A stretch of DNA of 60,438 nt from Rhizobium altiplani (GTDB lineage Bacteria > Pseudomonadota > Alphaproteobacteria > Rhizobiales > Rhizobiaceae), in contig NZ_LNCD01000037.1 of NCBI RefSeq assembly GCF_001542405.1, forward strand, positions 1 to 60,438. Direction: 5' to 3'. Position numbers and translations under genes: made by a program. Below, one piece after another: positions 26,532 through 35,438 of the stretch. Within the stretch, counting starts at the first letter, position 1; each line of letters opens with the position of its first letter. The notes beneath the pieces were generated by a model. The model did no database searches, was not told the origin of the DNA, and saw only the letters and a program-made list of their open reading frames with translations.

Positions 26532-26963
26532 TTAATTTCCGAACCTTGATGTTATTTCTGTGGCGAGTGTTGCACCTTCGGCACGGTATCGCTCTTCTGC
26601 CACGATGGCTGCCTGCGTGCAATCCGTGTAAACAGACGCGAAAGCGCGGTATCCGCGATTGAAAGCCGCGGTCAGCTGTTCCTTGCGCTGCGGCTCGTCC
26701 TTGGCTTCTGAATCAAGCAGTTGCTGCATGCGCCCTCGCCACTCGCTACTGTTTTCCGCCTTGCACAAAGTCCTCAGGTAGTGAACCGAGCCCAACACTT
26801 CGGCAAGCCGCGATAGCTTTTCGTCGTATGGCACGGTGACCGCTTTTGGCACACTCTGCTCTGGCAACACTGGCGGCGTTGTACCCTGTGCCCATAAAGG
26901 GGCGGGTAGGGCGGCGCTTGCGCACAATGCAAGAAACAGGAACGCGCGTCGAACGGGAATCAT
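26532..26963 (-). CDS. TIGR02301 family protein
   Basis: This 143-residue secreted protein has a signal peptide (MIPVRRAFLFLALCASAALPAPLWA). The TIGR02301 pattern follows: PYDEKLSRLAEVLGSVHYLR, then EWRGRMQQLLDSEA, FNRGYRAFASVYTDC and ERYRAEG. Two cysteines (in RTLCKAE and YTDCTQ) may form a disulphide. The family is confined largely to alphaproteobacteria and has no known function. Confidence 0.88.
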   Translation of the reverse strand: MIPVRRAFLFLALCASAALPAPLWAQGTTPPVLPEQSVPKAVTVPYDEKLSRLAEVLGSVHYLRTLCKAENSSEWRGRMQQLLDSEAKDEPQRKEQLTAAFNRGYRAFASVYTDCTQAAIVAEERYRAEGATLATEITSRFGN

Positions 26964-27023
26964 GTTGATAGTTGATACCCTGACAGTGACGGGAACAAGG
27001 CGCTTGCTTGAGTTTCCACCTGC

Positions 27024-27443
27024 TTATTCGCTCCCGGACGCCAGGCGCTCGGCACATTCAAGCACGCTTTGAGGCACGGGTAACCGGCGGATCTCCTCAA
27101 CGGTGAACCAGCCGATATCGGCGGCGTCGTCGGCCGCAAGGCCGATAGCCGTCTCGTCGGCCTCGACCCGAAATACGGAAAGAAAGAAGTGGTTGACGAC
27201 CGCGCCGTCAGGGGCGTGCGTCTTCAAATCGTATGTAGCGAAGAGGTGAGGGTCGCGAGCTTTTATGCCGGTCTCCTCCTCCAACTCGCGCAACGCCGTT
27301 TCCTCTGGCATTTCGCCCGGTTTGGCCCGTCCTCCCGGAAACGCATACATGTCGGCCGCCGGCGGATTGCGCCGAAGCACGAGGAGGAACCGGTTGCCGC
27401 GCTGGAGGATGGCGGAGGAGGCCGCCTTCGGAATGGAACTCAT
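27024..27443 (-). CDS. NUDIX hydrolase
   Basis: This 139-residue enzyme hydrolyses a nucleoside diphosphate linked to another moiety. The NUDIX box is complete: GGRAKPGEMPEETALRELEE then ETGI, about residues 37-60. It resembles the MutT/ADP-ribose group in length, but the substrate cannot be set. It is divergent from ynfA with an 88-base gap. Confidence 0.92.
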   Translation of the reverse strand: MSSIPKAASSAILQRGNRFLLVLRRNPPAADMYAFPGGRAKPGEMPEETALRELEEETGIKARDPHLFATYDLKTHAPDGAVVNHFFLSVFRVEADETAIGLAADDAADIGWFTVEEIRRLPVPQSVLECAERLASGSE

Positions 27444-27531
27444 GGGGTTGCCGCGTTGGTCTCTGTTGGGATGTGCTTGGCGCCGCCATTGTTCCGCCGG
27501 ATATTGAACGCGGCGATTCGATGGAGCTCTC

Positions 27532-27852
27532 GTGACTTATATCATTTATACTGCAGCAGCTGTTTTCGAGATTGCCGGCTGCTTCACCTTCTGGGCCTGG
27601 CTGAGAATGGCAAAGCCCGTCTGGTGGCTGGCGCCCGGTATGGTGTCCCTCGCGCTGTTTGCATGGCTCCTCACTTTCGTGCCGAGTGAGGCCGCCGGCC
27701 GCACCTTCGCTGCCTATGGCGGCATCTATATCGTGGCTTCTCTGATGTGGCTGTGGATCGTCGAGAACCGTGTGCCCGACCGCTGGGACATTGGTGGCGC
27801 GCTCGTCTGCCTTTGCGGCTCGGCAATCATCCTACTCGCACCGCGCGGCTGA
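27532..27852 (+). CDS. YnfA/UPF0060 family membrane protein
   Basis: This 106-residue inner-membrane protein has four hydrophobic helices (about residues 5-25, 33-50, 60-78 and 86-103). Family landmarks are [13 protein letters not shown] and the [14 protein letters not shown] segment, with [10 protein letters not shown] before the last helix. UPF0060 proteins are related in size to small multidrug transporters, but function here is unproven. The start is GTG at 27532. Confidence 0.9.
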   Translation: MTYIIYTAAAVFEIAGCFTFWAWLRMAKPVWWLAPGMVSLALFAWLLTFVPSEAAGRTFAAYGGIYIVASLMWLWIVENRVPDRWDIGGALVCLCGSAIILLAPRG

Positions 27853-27898
27853 GGCGGCTACCCTTGACCGTCGCCGGACGGAGTGCAAAGACATCCGA

Positions 27899-28663
27899 AT
27901 GTGTGGACGTTATGCCCTGACAATATCCCCGGAGGAATTGAAGGAAGTTCTGGGGATCATGGATCTCGAGGACTTTCCCGCGCGTTACAACATTGCGCCG
28001 ACCCAGCCCATCCTCGTCGTCGTTTCGGATGAAACGCGGGAGAAAGGCAGCAACCTCCCGGAGCGGCGCGCGGTGCTCGTACGATGGGGCTTTACGCCGG
28101 GATGGGTGAAGGATCCCAAGCAATTTCCGCTGTTGATCAATGCCCGCGCCGAAACGGCGATCGGCAAGGCGTCGTTTCGTGCGGCGATGCGCCATCGGCG
28201 CGTGCTCGTGCCAGGCTCCGGCTTCTATGAATGGCAACGCCCCGGCAAGGAGAGGGGCGAGAAGTCCCAGACCTATTGGATCAGGCCGCGCCGCGGCGGC
28301 ATTGTGGCGTTCGCCGGCCTGATGGAAACATGGTCGTCCGCAGACGGTTCGGAAGTCGACACCGGTGCGATCCTGACGACCGCGGCAAATGCCGCCATCG
28401 CTCCGATCCATGACCGCATGCCCGTCGTCATCAAGCCGGAAGACTTTTCGCGCTGGCTGGATTGCAAGACACAGGAGCCACGGGACGTCGCCGACTTGAT
28501 GAAGCCGGTCGAAGAAGATTTTTTCGAGGCGATCCCCGTCTCCGACAAGGTCAACAAAGTGACCAATGTGGGGTCCGACCTCCAGGACAAGGTGGCTGTT
28601 GATAAGCTGCCGTCGCCGCCTGAAAAGAAAAAGCCGGATGACGGCCAGCTCAGCTTCTTCTAA
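27899..28663 (+). CDS. SOS response-associated peptidase (SRAP/YedK)
   Basis: SRAP proteins (YedK, human HMCES) form a covalent thiazolidine link with abasic sites in single-stranded DNA, protecting them. The 254-residue product begins MCGRYAL, so Cys2 is exposed after Met removal. It has the conserved PARYNIAPTQ, NARAET, GFYEW and HDRMPV (His) motifs. The ATG at 27899 is fixed by the need for Cys at position 2; longer upstream frames are excluded. A lysine-rich C-terminal tail (KKKPDDGQLSFF) is present. Confidence 0.94.
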   Translation: MCGRYALTISPEELKEVLGIMDLEDFPARYNIAPTQPILVVVSDETREKGSNLPERRAVLVRWGFTPGWVKDPKQFPLLINARAETAIGKASFRAAMRHRRVLVPGSGFYEWQRPGKERGEKSQTYWIRPRRGGIVAFAGLMETWSSADGSEVDTGAILTTAANAAIAPIHDRMPVVIKPEDFSRWLDCKTQEPRDVADLMKPVEEDFFEAIPVSDKVNKVTNVGSDLQDKVAVDKLPSPPEKKKPDDGQLSFF

Positions 28664-28701
28664 TCTGATAATCCCACCGCATAATTCTTCCGGAAAATCA
28701 C

Positions 28702-29325
28702 ATGATCTCCATTTCTGCCGCGCTTTCCGGCTTCTTCCTTGGTGCGTCGCTCATTATCGCCATTGGTGCACAGAATGCGTTCATTCTGCGCCAGGGCCTG
28801 CTGCGCTCACACGTCTTCATCCTGTGCCTGATCTGCGCCGTATCGGATGCAGTGCTGATCGCAGCCGGCGTTGCCGGGCTGGGAACGCTTGTTGCCCAGT
28901 CGCCGACGCTCCTCTCGGCTGTGACGCTAGGTGGGGCAATTTTTCTCGGTTCGTATGCCGTTCTGGCATTCCGTCGCGCTCTTCATCCCGGCGCGATGCA
29001 GGCGGGTTCTCCGCAGACACTGGGTCTGAAGGCTGCAGTCGCGTCTTGCCTAGCCTTTACCTTTCTGAACCCGCACGTCTACCTGGACATGGTCGTTCTG
29101 ATTGGCAGCCTGTCCGCGCCCTATAGCGGTGCAGACCGCATCGCCTACGGTGTCGGTGCCGCGACGGCGTCGTTCATCTGGTTTTTCGGCCTAGGCTACG
29201 GCGCTCGCCTGTTGCAGCCGGTTTTTGCAAAACCCGCAGCCTGGCGGGTTCTCGATGTCATCATAGGCATTGTCATGGGGCTGCTGGCGATCAGTCTGCT
29301 GGTCCGCTTCTTCCACCCGGCCTAG
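28702..29325 (+). CDS. LysE/ArgO family amino-acid exporter
   Basis: This 207-residue inner-membrane protein has about six helices. The N-terminus (SGFFLGASLIIAIGAQNAFILRQG) and AFTFLNPHVYLDMVVLIGS are the hallmarks of LysE/ArgO exporters of basic amino acids. No LysG/ArgP regulator lies next to it, so the substrate is an inference from the family. It is convergent with the adenylate cyclase gene, with stops overlapping by four bases. Confidence 0.9.
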   Translation: MISISAALSGFFLGASLIIAIGAQNAFILRQGLLRSHVFILCLICAVSDAVLIAAGVAGLGTLVAQSPTLLSAVTLGGAIFLGSYAVLAFRRALHPGAMQAGSPQTLGLKAAVASCLAFTFLNPHVYLDMVVLIGSLSAPYSGADRIAYGVGAATASFIWFFGLGYGARLLQPVFAKPAAWRVLDVIIGIVMGLLAISLLVRFFHPA

Positions 29326-31094
29326 GCTTCCGGCATGCCGGCCTGCGCCAACCCTGCGAGGATCGGTTCGATCCGGTCAGGGTTCTTGGCGGCTTGGCCG
29401 GCGCGGATGCGGGCGACGGTGACGCCGGGCGAGAATGCAAGCAGACCCGCAAGGTGCCGCCGCGCTTCGTCCATGCGTCCGAGTTTTGCATTGGCCGCAA
29501 TCATCATCCAGAAGCACGGACCGTAATAGGCATTCGCCGCCATGGATTTGCGCCCCCAGGCCAGAGCCTCTTCATAGTTCCCGCGGACCATTTCGACATG
29601 AGCCAGCCCGGTAAGGTTCCAATGAGCACCAAGGCTGTTTGGACTCAGTCGTTCGGCGCGCAAGAAATATGTGACGGCCTCATCGAGACTGCCGCAATGG
29701 AGGTTCGCGACGCCCGCATAGTTGACGACGTCGAGGTTGTTGGGGTTGAAGGCAACGGCCTGGCAGACCAACTCGAAACCTCGATCGTACTGCTTCAGGT
29801 ACTGCATCAGAGTATTGCCGCAGATCCCCACGACGGACGCGTCGCCATGGCCATGCACAAGCGCCCGCTCGATGTAGTTCTCGCAGAGTGCTCGCTGATC
29901 CTCGACCCCCGGCAGCTTCCAGCCCAGAGTGCCGCGTTGCATGAGCAACCCGACTGCCGTCGCAAGATAGGTCGCGTTGTTAGGCTCGAGGGCGATTGCC
30001 TTGTTGATCAGGGCGAGGGAGGCGTCGTTCCGCTCTGGCATGTCGGAGTAGAAGCTTCCCATGGTCTGAAGGTAGAAATCATAGGCTTCAATGCTCTCTG
30101 GCCGCTCCCTTCGTGAAAGCGCGATCTCGGCAGACTTGATCTGGGGCTCAACAATCGAGACGACGCTCTCAGTGATGCGATCCTGGAAATCAAAAATTTC
30201 TTCCGCAGAGCCATCGTAGTGCTCTGCCCACAGGTGCGCACCGGTCGCGCCTTCGACGAGCTGTGCGGTAATGCGCAAGCGGTTACCGGCGCGCCGCACG
30301 CTGCCTTCCAGCACGTAGCGTACGCCAAGCTCGCGAGCGACCTGGCGCACATCGATCGCGCGGCCCTTGTAGATAAAGGAGGAGTTGCGGGCGATCACCG
30401 CGAAGGAGCGGAAACGACTGAGCGCCGTGATCATGTCTTCGACAACGCCATCGGCGAAATACTCCTGCTGGACATCGCCGCTCATATTCTGGAAGGGAAG
30501 CACGGCCAGCGACGGCCGGAGGTTGTCTTTTGCCTTTTGCAAGAGAGCACTGGTAGGGCTTGGGTGAGCGTCCGGCTGCCATTTCCAGATCCGGACTGGC
30601 CGATCGATGTTCCTGAGTTGGACGTCGCCACCGTCCTCGAATTCCGCGTCGACGCGCCCTACGATGTTCTCCCTGACGCTCGATGCGATGCAGACACCGC
30701 CGGGTTCCGCCAGCGGTTCCAGACGCGCGGCAATGTTTACGCCGTCACCATAAATATCGTCACCATCGATAACGACATCGCTGAGATTGATCCCGATGCG
30801 CAGCGTGATTCCTGGATGGGAGGCGTCGTTGCCCGAAGCGGCGGCGGTGCGTTGCACCGAAAGCGCGAACTTGACCGCATCAACGGCGCTGCCAAACTCG
30901 ACGAGAGCGCCGTCGCCAACAAGCTTGATGACGCGGCCGTTGTGGTTCTCGACCTCAGGATTGAAGACAGACAGCCGGTGATGCTTCAACGCGGCAAGCG
31001 TGCCTGCCTCATCCTTTGCCATCATCCGCGAATAGCCAACGACATCAGCGACAAGGATCGCACTGAGCTTGCGATTTGTCTGGACGTCGGTCAT
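29322..31094 (-). CDS. Class III adenylate cyclase with TPR region
   Basis: This 590-residue cytoplasmic protein makes cAMP. The cyclase domain (about residues 8-175) keeps both metal Asp residues (LVADVVGYSR and VGDGALVEF). The adenine-choosing Lys lies in RVIKLVGDG and its Asp partner in GDDIYGDGVN, and the transition-state Asn/Arg are in NIAARLE. A middle domain (about 195-330) has the SLAVLPFQNMSGD ... FADGVVEDMI ... ARNSSFIYKG pattern seen in many rhizobial cyclases and CadC-like proteins. TPR-like helices follow (about 340-560). There is no membrane segment. Rhizobia carry many such cyclases; the input signal is unknown. Confidence 0.9.
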   Translation of the reverse strand: MTDVQTNRKLSAILVADVVGYSRMMAKDEAGTLAALKHHRLSVFNPEVENHNGRVIKLVGDGALVEFGSAVDAVKFALSVQRTAAASGNDASHPGITLRIGINLSDVVIDGDDIYGDGVNIAARLEPLAEPGGVCIASSVRENIVGRVDAEFEDGGDVQLRNIDRPVRIWKWQPDAHPSPTSALLQKAKDNLRPSLAVLPFQNMSGDVQQEYFADGVVEDMITALSRFRSFAVIARNSSFIYKGRAIDVRQVARELGVRYVLEGSVRRAGNRLRITAQLVEGATGAHLWAEHYDGSAEEIFDFQDRITESVVSIVEPQIKSAEIALSRRERPESIEAYDFYLQTMGSFYSDMPERNDASLALINKAIALEPNNATYLATAVGLLMQRGTLGWKLPGVEDQRALCENYIERALVHGHGDASVVGICGNTLMQYLKQYDRGFELVCQAVAFNPNNLDVVNYAGVANLHCGSLDEAVTYFLRAERLSPNSLGAHWNLTGLAHVEMVRGNYEEALAWGRKSMAANAYYGPCFWMMIAANAKLGRMDEARRHLAGLLAFSPGVTVARIRAGQAAKNPDRIEPILAGLAQAGMPEA

Positions 31095-31211
31095 ATCGCC
31101 TCCGAACTGGCTTATGGACGTGTATCCTAGCAGTTCGGTTCAACCACGTCGCGCCGGATGAGGACGCGCGTTGGATTTTCAATGAAGCATGGAGGCAAGG
31201 GTCTGATCTTG

Positions 31212-31236
31212 GCGCTGTCGGTCCCATCGACAGCGC
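31212..31236 (-). other. Perfect 9-base hairpin downstream of small gene
   Basis: gcgctgtcg (31212-31220) and cgacagcgc (31228-31236) are exact reverse complements with loop gtcccat. It lies 16 bases beyond the stop of the 46-residue gene on the minus strand. There is no T run after it, so it may be a weak terminator or an mRNA-stabilising 3' hairpin. Confidence 0.5.
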
Positions 31237-31251
31237 GGCATTTGCCTCGCC

Positions 31252-31392
31252 CTAGGCAATCTTCTTGACGAGCGGTGGCTTGCTCTTGAGCATCAGGGCG
31301 GCCGCAAGAACGGCCTTCAGGCCGAGCGGGCGGTAGTTGGCGCTGAGGTCGGACTTCGCCGGCTGTTCGACGCTTGTCTTCTTCGGGGTCAC
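31252..31392 (-). CDS. Small basic protein, 46 residues, unknown function
   Basis: The frame starts with GTG at 31392 preceded by a strong gaggagag, 5-8 bases away. It encodes a Lys-rich N-terminus (MTPKKTSVEQPAKSDL), the core NYRPLGLKAVLAAALMLK and a basic end (SKPPLVKKIA). The core could form one short amphipathic or membrane-associated helix. No similar family is known to me. Codon use fits the genome, and the hairpin downstream supports a discrete transcript. It is easily missed because of its length and start codon. Confidence 0.6.
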   Translation of the reverse strand: MTPKKTSVEQPAKSDLSANYRPLGLKAVLAAALMLKSKPPLVKKIA

Positions 31393-31554
31393 AATACTCT
31401 CCTCACGTGTGCTGTCCCTAGACTCTTATATTTATTGCTCTTTTGCGTGTAATAGCGACAAAATCGAGGCGCCGCTTATCAGGAATTGTGTATCCGATGC
31501 ATATTTCGCGAGGCTTGAGTCAGGCATTCTTCGGCAAAGGAGAGTTGAAAAATG

Positions 31555-32403
31555 TCAGATATGACGGCCGATATCGTCCTCGCCGACACCCGGTTCCTCG
31601 ATGGTCAGCGTGCCGTATTTCCGCTTCCACTTGCGCGCGCCGAACGGCAGCGTCAGCAGGTAGATGACGGCGGTCACGACCATGACTTCCCATGTGAAGC
31701 TCGACAGTAGCGCCACGTAGAGAACGACCCCGAGCATGACCGGCAGCACCAGATCACGCCGCAGCCTGCTGCCCTCGGACTTGCCCGACCAGACAGGAAG
31801 GCGGCTAATGAGCAGGAACGCGATCAGAACCGTATAAACGGATGAAAAATAAGCGAAAGTGCGATCGGTCGTCAGCCCAAGGAAGCCGAGATAGACAGGG
31901 AGCAGCACCAGCATCGCGCCGGCTGGCGCGGGCACGCCGACGAAATACTCCGACTGCCAGGTTGCCTTGTTCTCGCGCTCGGCCATGACGTTGAAGCGAG
32001 CCAGACGAAGGCCCGCCGCAATGGAGTAGATCAGGGCGGCGATCCAGCCGATGGAGCGGGCCTGATCCAGTGCAAAGACATAGACGACAAGCGCGGGCGC
32101 GACGCCGAAATTCACGATATCAGCCAGCGAATCCATCTGCGCGCCGAACTTCGACGTCGCCTTCATCAGGCGGGCAACGCGGCCGTCGATCCCATCGAGG
32201 AATGCGGCGAGAAGCACCATGCCGACCGCAAGCTCGTACCGGTTCTCGAATGCAAGGCGGATGCCGGTGAGGCCGGCACAGATCGCCAGGATCGTGATGA
32301 GATTGGGAATGATAAGGCGAAGCGGGATCTCGCGAAGCCGTGGTCCGCGGCCCGAATCGTCAGGCGGACCGTTGGGCTCGAAAGGCGGGAAGGGCGTTTC
32401 CAT
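31555..32403 (-). CDS. pssA: CDP-diacylglycerol-serine O-phosphatidyltransferase
   Basis: PssA makes phosphatidylserine from CDP-diacylglycerol and serine in the inner membrane. The 282-residue product has the CDP-alcohol phosphotransferase motif DG-x2-AR-x8-G-x3-D-x3-D, read in LDGIDGRVARL and GAQMDSLAD (about residues 67-93). About eight hydrophobic helices are present. This is the type II (Bacillus/rhizobial) enzyme. The ATG at 32403 has ggag upstream on the minus strand; a longer frame from 32484 overlaps psd and is rejected. It follows psd by 13 bases, giving the two-step route to phosphatidylethanolamine in one transcript. Confidence 0.96.
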   Translation of the reverse strand: METPFPPFEPNGPPDDSGRGPRLREIPLRLIIPNLITILAICAGLTGIRLAFENRYELAVGMVLLAAFLDGIDGRVARLMKATSKFGAQMDSLADIVNFGVAPALVVYVFALDQARSIGWIAALIYSIAAGLRLARFNVMAERENKATWQSEYFVGVPAPAGAMLVLLPVYLGFLGLTTDRTFAYFSSVYTVLIAFLLISRLPVWSGKSEGSRLRRDLVLPVMLGVVLYVALLSSFTWEVMVVTAVIYLLTLPFGARKWKRKYGTLTIEEPGVGEDDIGRHI

Positions 32404-32416
32404 GTCGCGCTCCAGT

Positions 32417-33115
32417 CTAGCTTCGACGGCTGACGACCGGGCCCTTGGTGGAGCCGAATTCGGCCAGCACGGTTTCTCCGGCAATTGCCGTCTGGCCGAG
32501 CGTCACCCGGGGCGCTGCGCCGGCCGGGAGAAATACATCAAGGCGCGAACCGAAGCGAATCAGGCCGAAGCGTTCGCCGGCATCCAGAGGCTCGCCCGTA
32601 TTGGCCCAGCAAAGGATACGCCGAGCAACGAGGCCGGCGATCTGAACGACCCCGATCTGGCCGTGCGAGGTTTCGATGACAAGACCGTTGCGTTCGTTGT
32701 CTTCGCTTGCCTTGTCGAGTTCGGCATTCACGAAGCTGCCCGACCGGTAGTTGACGCTGACGATCCGCCCGCGCACCGGGGAGCGGTTCACATGGCAGTT
32801 GAAGACGTTCATGAACACCGAGATGCGCAGCATCGGCTCGCTGCCGAGATTCAGTTCGGCGGGCGGTACGACCATCTGGACCGACGACACTTTGCCATCG
32901 GCCGGCGAAATGACGAGATCGTCATCCTGTGGCGTCATTCTCTCGGGATCACGGAAGAAATAGGCGCACCACAGCGTCAGGATCAGCCCGATCCAGAACA
33001 GCGGCTTGAAGATCCAGCCCAGAATGAGCGAGGCGACGAAGAAGGCGGCGATGAAGGGATAACCTTCCTTGTGCACCGGAACGATCGTGTTGCGTACCGT
33101 ATTGAACAAGCTCAT
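32417..33115 (-). CDS. psd: Phosphatidylserine decarboxylase proenzyme
   Basis: Psd converts phosphatidylserine to phosphatidylethanolamine. The 232-residue proenzyme has two N-terminal hydrophobic helices (about residues 20-55). The self-cleavage site is Gly-Ser in [11 protein letters not shown] (about residue 190), where Ser becomes the pyruvoyl group. The conserved [10 protein letters not shown] (about residues 67-76) and [14 protein letters not shown] (about 105-118) are present. It is the short, PSD-A-type form usual in alphaproteobacteria. pssA lies 13 bases downstream. Confidence 0.96.
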   Translation of the reverse strand: MSLFNTVRNTIVPVHKEGYPFIAAFFVASLILGWIFKPLFWIGLILTLWCAYFFRDPERMTPQDDDLVISPADGKVSSVQMVVPPAELNLGSEPMLRISVFMNVFNCHVNRSPVRGRIVSVNYRSGSFVNAELDKASEDNERNGLVIETSHGQIGVVQIAGLVARRILCWANTGEPLDAGERFGLIRFGSRLDVFLPAGAAPRVTLGQTAIAGETVLAEFGSTKGPVVSRRS

Positions 33116-33133
33116 TTATGCCGCGCTCCTAAA

Positions 33134-33178
33134 GCATGTCTCCCGAAAGCGGCAACCGGTTTCGGGCCAAAGACATGC
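33134..33178. repeat. Imperfect palindromic intergenic element
   Basis: gcatgtct (33134-33141) pairs with agacatgc (33171-33178), and inside it cccgaaa (33142-33148) pairs with tttcggg (33160-33166). The centre gcggcaaccgg is typical of a palindrome dispersed between genes in rhizobial genomes (RIME-like mosaic elements). Family assignment is from memory of such elements; other copies are not in this window. Confidence 0.55.
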
Positions 33179-33264
33179 GTGAAAACAAAGAACTAAAGCG
33201 CAACAAGCGAATCTGTAACATTGCGTTGTGCTTTGGCGTTCTTTTCTCATCGCTGGTTACAGGG

Positions 33265-33290
33265 AAACCGCAGCTGGGGCAATGCTGCGG
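33265..33290 (-). terminator. Possible terminator of the Atm1-type exporter gene
   Basis: On the minus strand a 7-base stem ccgcagc / gctgcgg (33268-33274 with 33284-33290) is followed by ttt. It lies 68 bases after the stop of the ABC exporter gene. The T run is short, so confidence is limited. Confidence 0.45.
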
Positions 33291-33357
33291 CTCCTTGACC
33301 CCACATCTATGACGGGCTTCTGAACAGCAAAGCAGCTCAAATGCCGTCCATTGGTGG

Positions 33358-35235
33358 CTAGCTCGCGGGAGCAAGCCTGTTCACAACCCCCATGTCGTCG
33401 CTCTCGCGGACCTGCTTCAGGTGCTCTTCGGCCTGCGTGGCCTCGCGCTGGCGATTCCACATCGAGGCATATAGGCCATTCTTCTGGAGAAGCGTGGTGT
33501 GGGTACCGCGTTCAGCAATCTCGCCGCTTTTCAGAACGATGATTTCGTCCGCGCCGATAACCGTTGACAGCCGGTGGGCGATGACGAGCGTTGTGCGGTT
33601 CTTGGATACAACATCGAGTGCGGTCTGGATATCGCGCTCGGTGGTGGTGTCGAGGGCCGATGTTGCCTCGTCGAGGATTAGAATCGGTGGAGCTTTCAGG
33701 ACCGTTCGAGCGATTGCAACACGCTGCTTCTCACCACCGGAGAGTTTCAGGCCACGCTCGCCAACCTTGGTATCAAAGCCCTCGGGCAACAGATCGATGA
33801 AGTGAGCGATCTGGGCGATCTCGGCTGCTGCCTTGACCTCTGCATCAGTAGCCGATGGACGCCCGTAGCGGATGTTGTAGGCAACCGTATCGTTGAAAAG
33901 GACGGTGTCTTGCGGGACCATCCCGATGACCGATCGCAGGCTCTTCTGGGTCACTGTCCGGATGTCCTGGCCATCGACCGAGACCGAACCGCTTTGAATG
34001 TCATAGAAACGATAGAGCAAGCGCGACAAGGTCGATTTACCGGCGCCCGACGGACCAACCACGGCGACCGTCTTGCCCGCAGGCACTTCGAAGGAGATAC
34101 CTTTTAGGATCGGACGGGCAGGGTCATAGGAAAAGTGCACATCCTTGAAGGAGATGGCACCTTGCCTGATATCCAAAGGCGCCGCCTCGGGCGCATCCAT
34201 CACTTCAGCCTTGACTTCGAGGAGATCGAACATCTGCTCGATATCCGTCAACCCCTGGCGAATTTCACGATAGACAAAGCCGATGAAGTTCAAGGGAACG
34301 GAAAGCTGCAGCAGCATGGCGTTGACGAAGACGAAGTCGCCGACGGTCTGCTCGCCACGTTGGACGGCAAGGGCCGACAGGATGAGCATCACCGTCGTGC
34401 CCAGGCCAAAAATCACGCCCTGGCCGAAGTTGAGCCAGCCGAGCGAGGTCCAGACATCCGTGGCCGCCTTCTCGTAGCGTTCCATCGACCTGTCGAAGCG
34501 CCGCGCCTCCATCTCCTCGTTGCCGAAATACTTGACCGTCTCGAAGTTGAGGAGGGAGTCGATAGCCTTGGTATTGGCGTCGGTATCGCTGTCGTTCATC
34601 GTGCGGCGGATCGCGATGCGCCAGTCGCTGGCGCGGATCGTGAACCAGATATAGGCCCAGACGGTGAACGCGGTGACGGCGAGATAGGAAAAGCCGTAGC
34701 CCCACCAGAAGATGATGGCCGTCAGCAAAAATTCGATCAGCGTCGGCACGGAGTTGAGGATCGTAAATCGCACGATGGTCTCGATCCCCTTGGTGCCACG
34801 CTCGATGACACGCGAAAGTCCACCCGTCTTGCGTTCGAGATGAAAGCGCAACGACAGTTCATGCATGTGCACGAAGGTCTTGTAGGCCAATTGCCGGACA
34901 GCATGCTGCCCGACGCTGGCAAAGAGCGCGTCGCGCAACTGGTTCAGACCGAGCTGGATGAGGCGGGTGAGGTTGTAGGCAATGACCAACGCCGTCGCGC
35001 CGACAAGCAGGTCCGGCAGCTTGCCGGCGAGGTCCATCTTCCCGTTCAGCGCATCGGTCGACCACTTGAAGAAATAGGGGACGAGCAGCAGTACGAACTT
35101 CGAAACGAGGAGGTAAACCGAAGCCCAGACGACCCGCATCTTGAGATCCGGGCGACCTGTTGGCCACATGTAGGGCCACAGATTGAACAGCGTCCGCAGG
35201 AGGTTGGAATCAGAGACTGTCTTGCCGTTTGCCAT
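33358..35235 (-). CDS. Atm1-type ABC exporter
   Basis: This 625-residue half-transporter has six membrane helices (about residues 30-320) fused to an ATPase domain. The ATPase shows Walker A GPSGAGKST, signature LSGGEKQRVAIAR, Walker B ILILDEATSALD and the H-loop Asn-Arg-Thr-Thr...AHR. The membrane part keeps the Atm1/HMT1 motif NDSDTDANTKAIDSLLNFE (about 213-231) and TVKYFGNEE, which distinguish it from MsbA-type lipid flippases. Atm1 homologues export glutathione derivatives, linked to Fe-S and metal homeostasis; the alphaproteobacterial NaAtm1 is the structural model. It acts as a homodimer in the inner membrane. Confidence 0.93.
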   Translation of the reverse strand: MANGKTVSDSNLLRTLFNLWPYMWPTGRPDLKMRVVWASVYLLVSKFVLLLVPYFFKWSTDALNGKMDLAGKLPDLLVGATALVIAYNLTRLIQLGLNQLRDALFASVGQHAVRQLAYKTFVHMHELSLRFHLERKTGGLSRVIERGTKGIETIVRFTILNSVPTLIEFLLTAIIFWWGYGFSYLAVTAFTVWAYIWFTIRASDWRIAIRRTMNDSDTDANTKAIDSLLNFETVKYFGNEEMEARRFDRSMERYEKAATDVWTSLGWLNFGQGVIFGLGTTVMLILSALAVQRGEQTVGDFVFVNAMLLQLSVPLNFIGFVYREIRQGLTDIEQMFDLLEVKAEVMDAPEAAPLDIRQGAISFKDVHFSYDPARPILKGISFEVPAGKTVAVVGPSGAGKSTLSRLLYRFYDIQSGSVSVDGQDIRTVTQKSLRSVIGMVPQDTVLFNDTVAYNIRYGRPSATDAEVKAAAEIAQIAHFIDLLPEGFDTKVGERGLKLSGGEKQRVAIARTVLKAPPILILDEATSALDTTTERDIQTALDVVSKNRTTLVIAHRLSTVIGADEIIVLKSGEIAERGTHTTLLQKNGLYASMWNRQREATQAEEHLKQVRESDDMGVVNRLAPAS

Positions 35236-35383
35236 GCGAATCTCCCGCCGAAAGGCGCTGATGGCGCTGCGTTGCCGACAAATTTGGGAGCCGCGGAAAT
35301 GCCGAAAGGGGCTCGCCGGACATGATCGTCGTCACCGCCACACAGGGGTTGGCGGGACCAATACAACAAATGGGTGCCGCAGG

Positions 35384-35421
35384 AAAAGAGCGGCCGGACG
35401 TGATATCCGTCCGGCCGCTCT
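35384..35421 (-). terminator. Strong terminator of the LysM gene
   Basis: A perfect 14-base stem (35387-35400 with 35408-35421, loop tgatatc) reads agagcggccggacg on one side. On the minus strand it is followed by tttt, 18 bases after the LysM stop at 35439. It separates the LysM gene from the ABC exporter downstream. Confidence 0.9.
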
Positions 35422-35438
35422 ATCAAGATGGGATCGCC

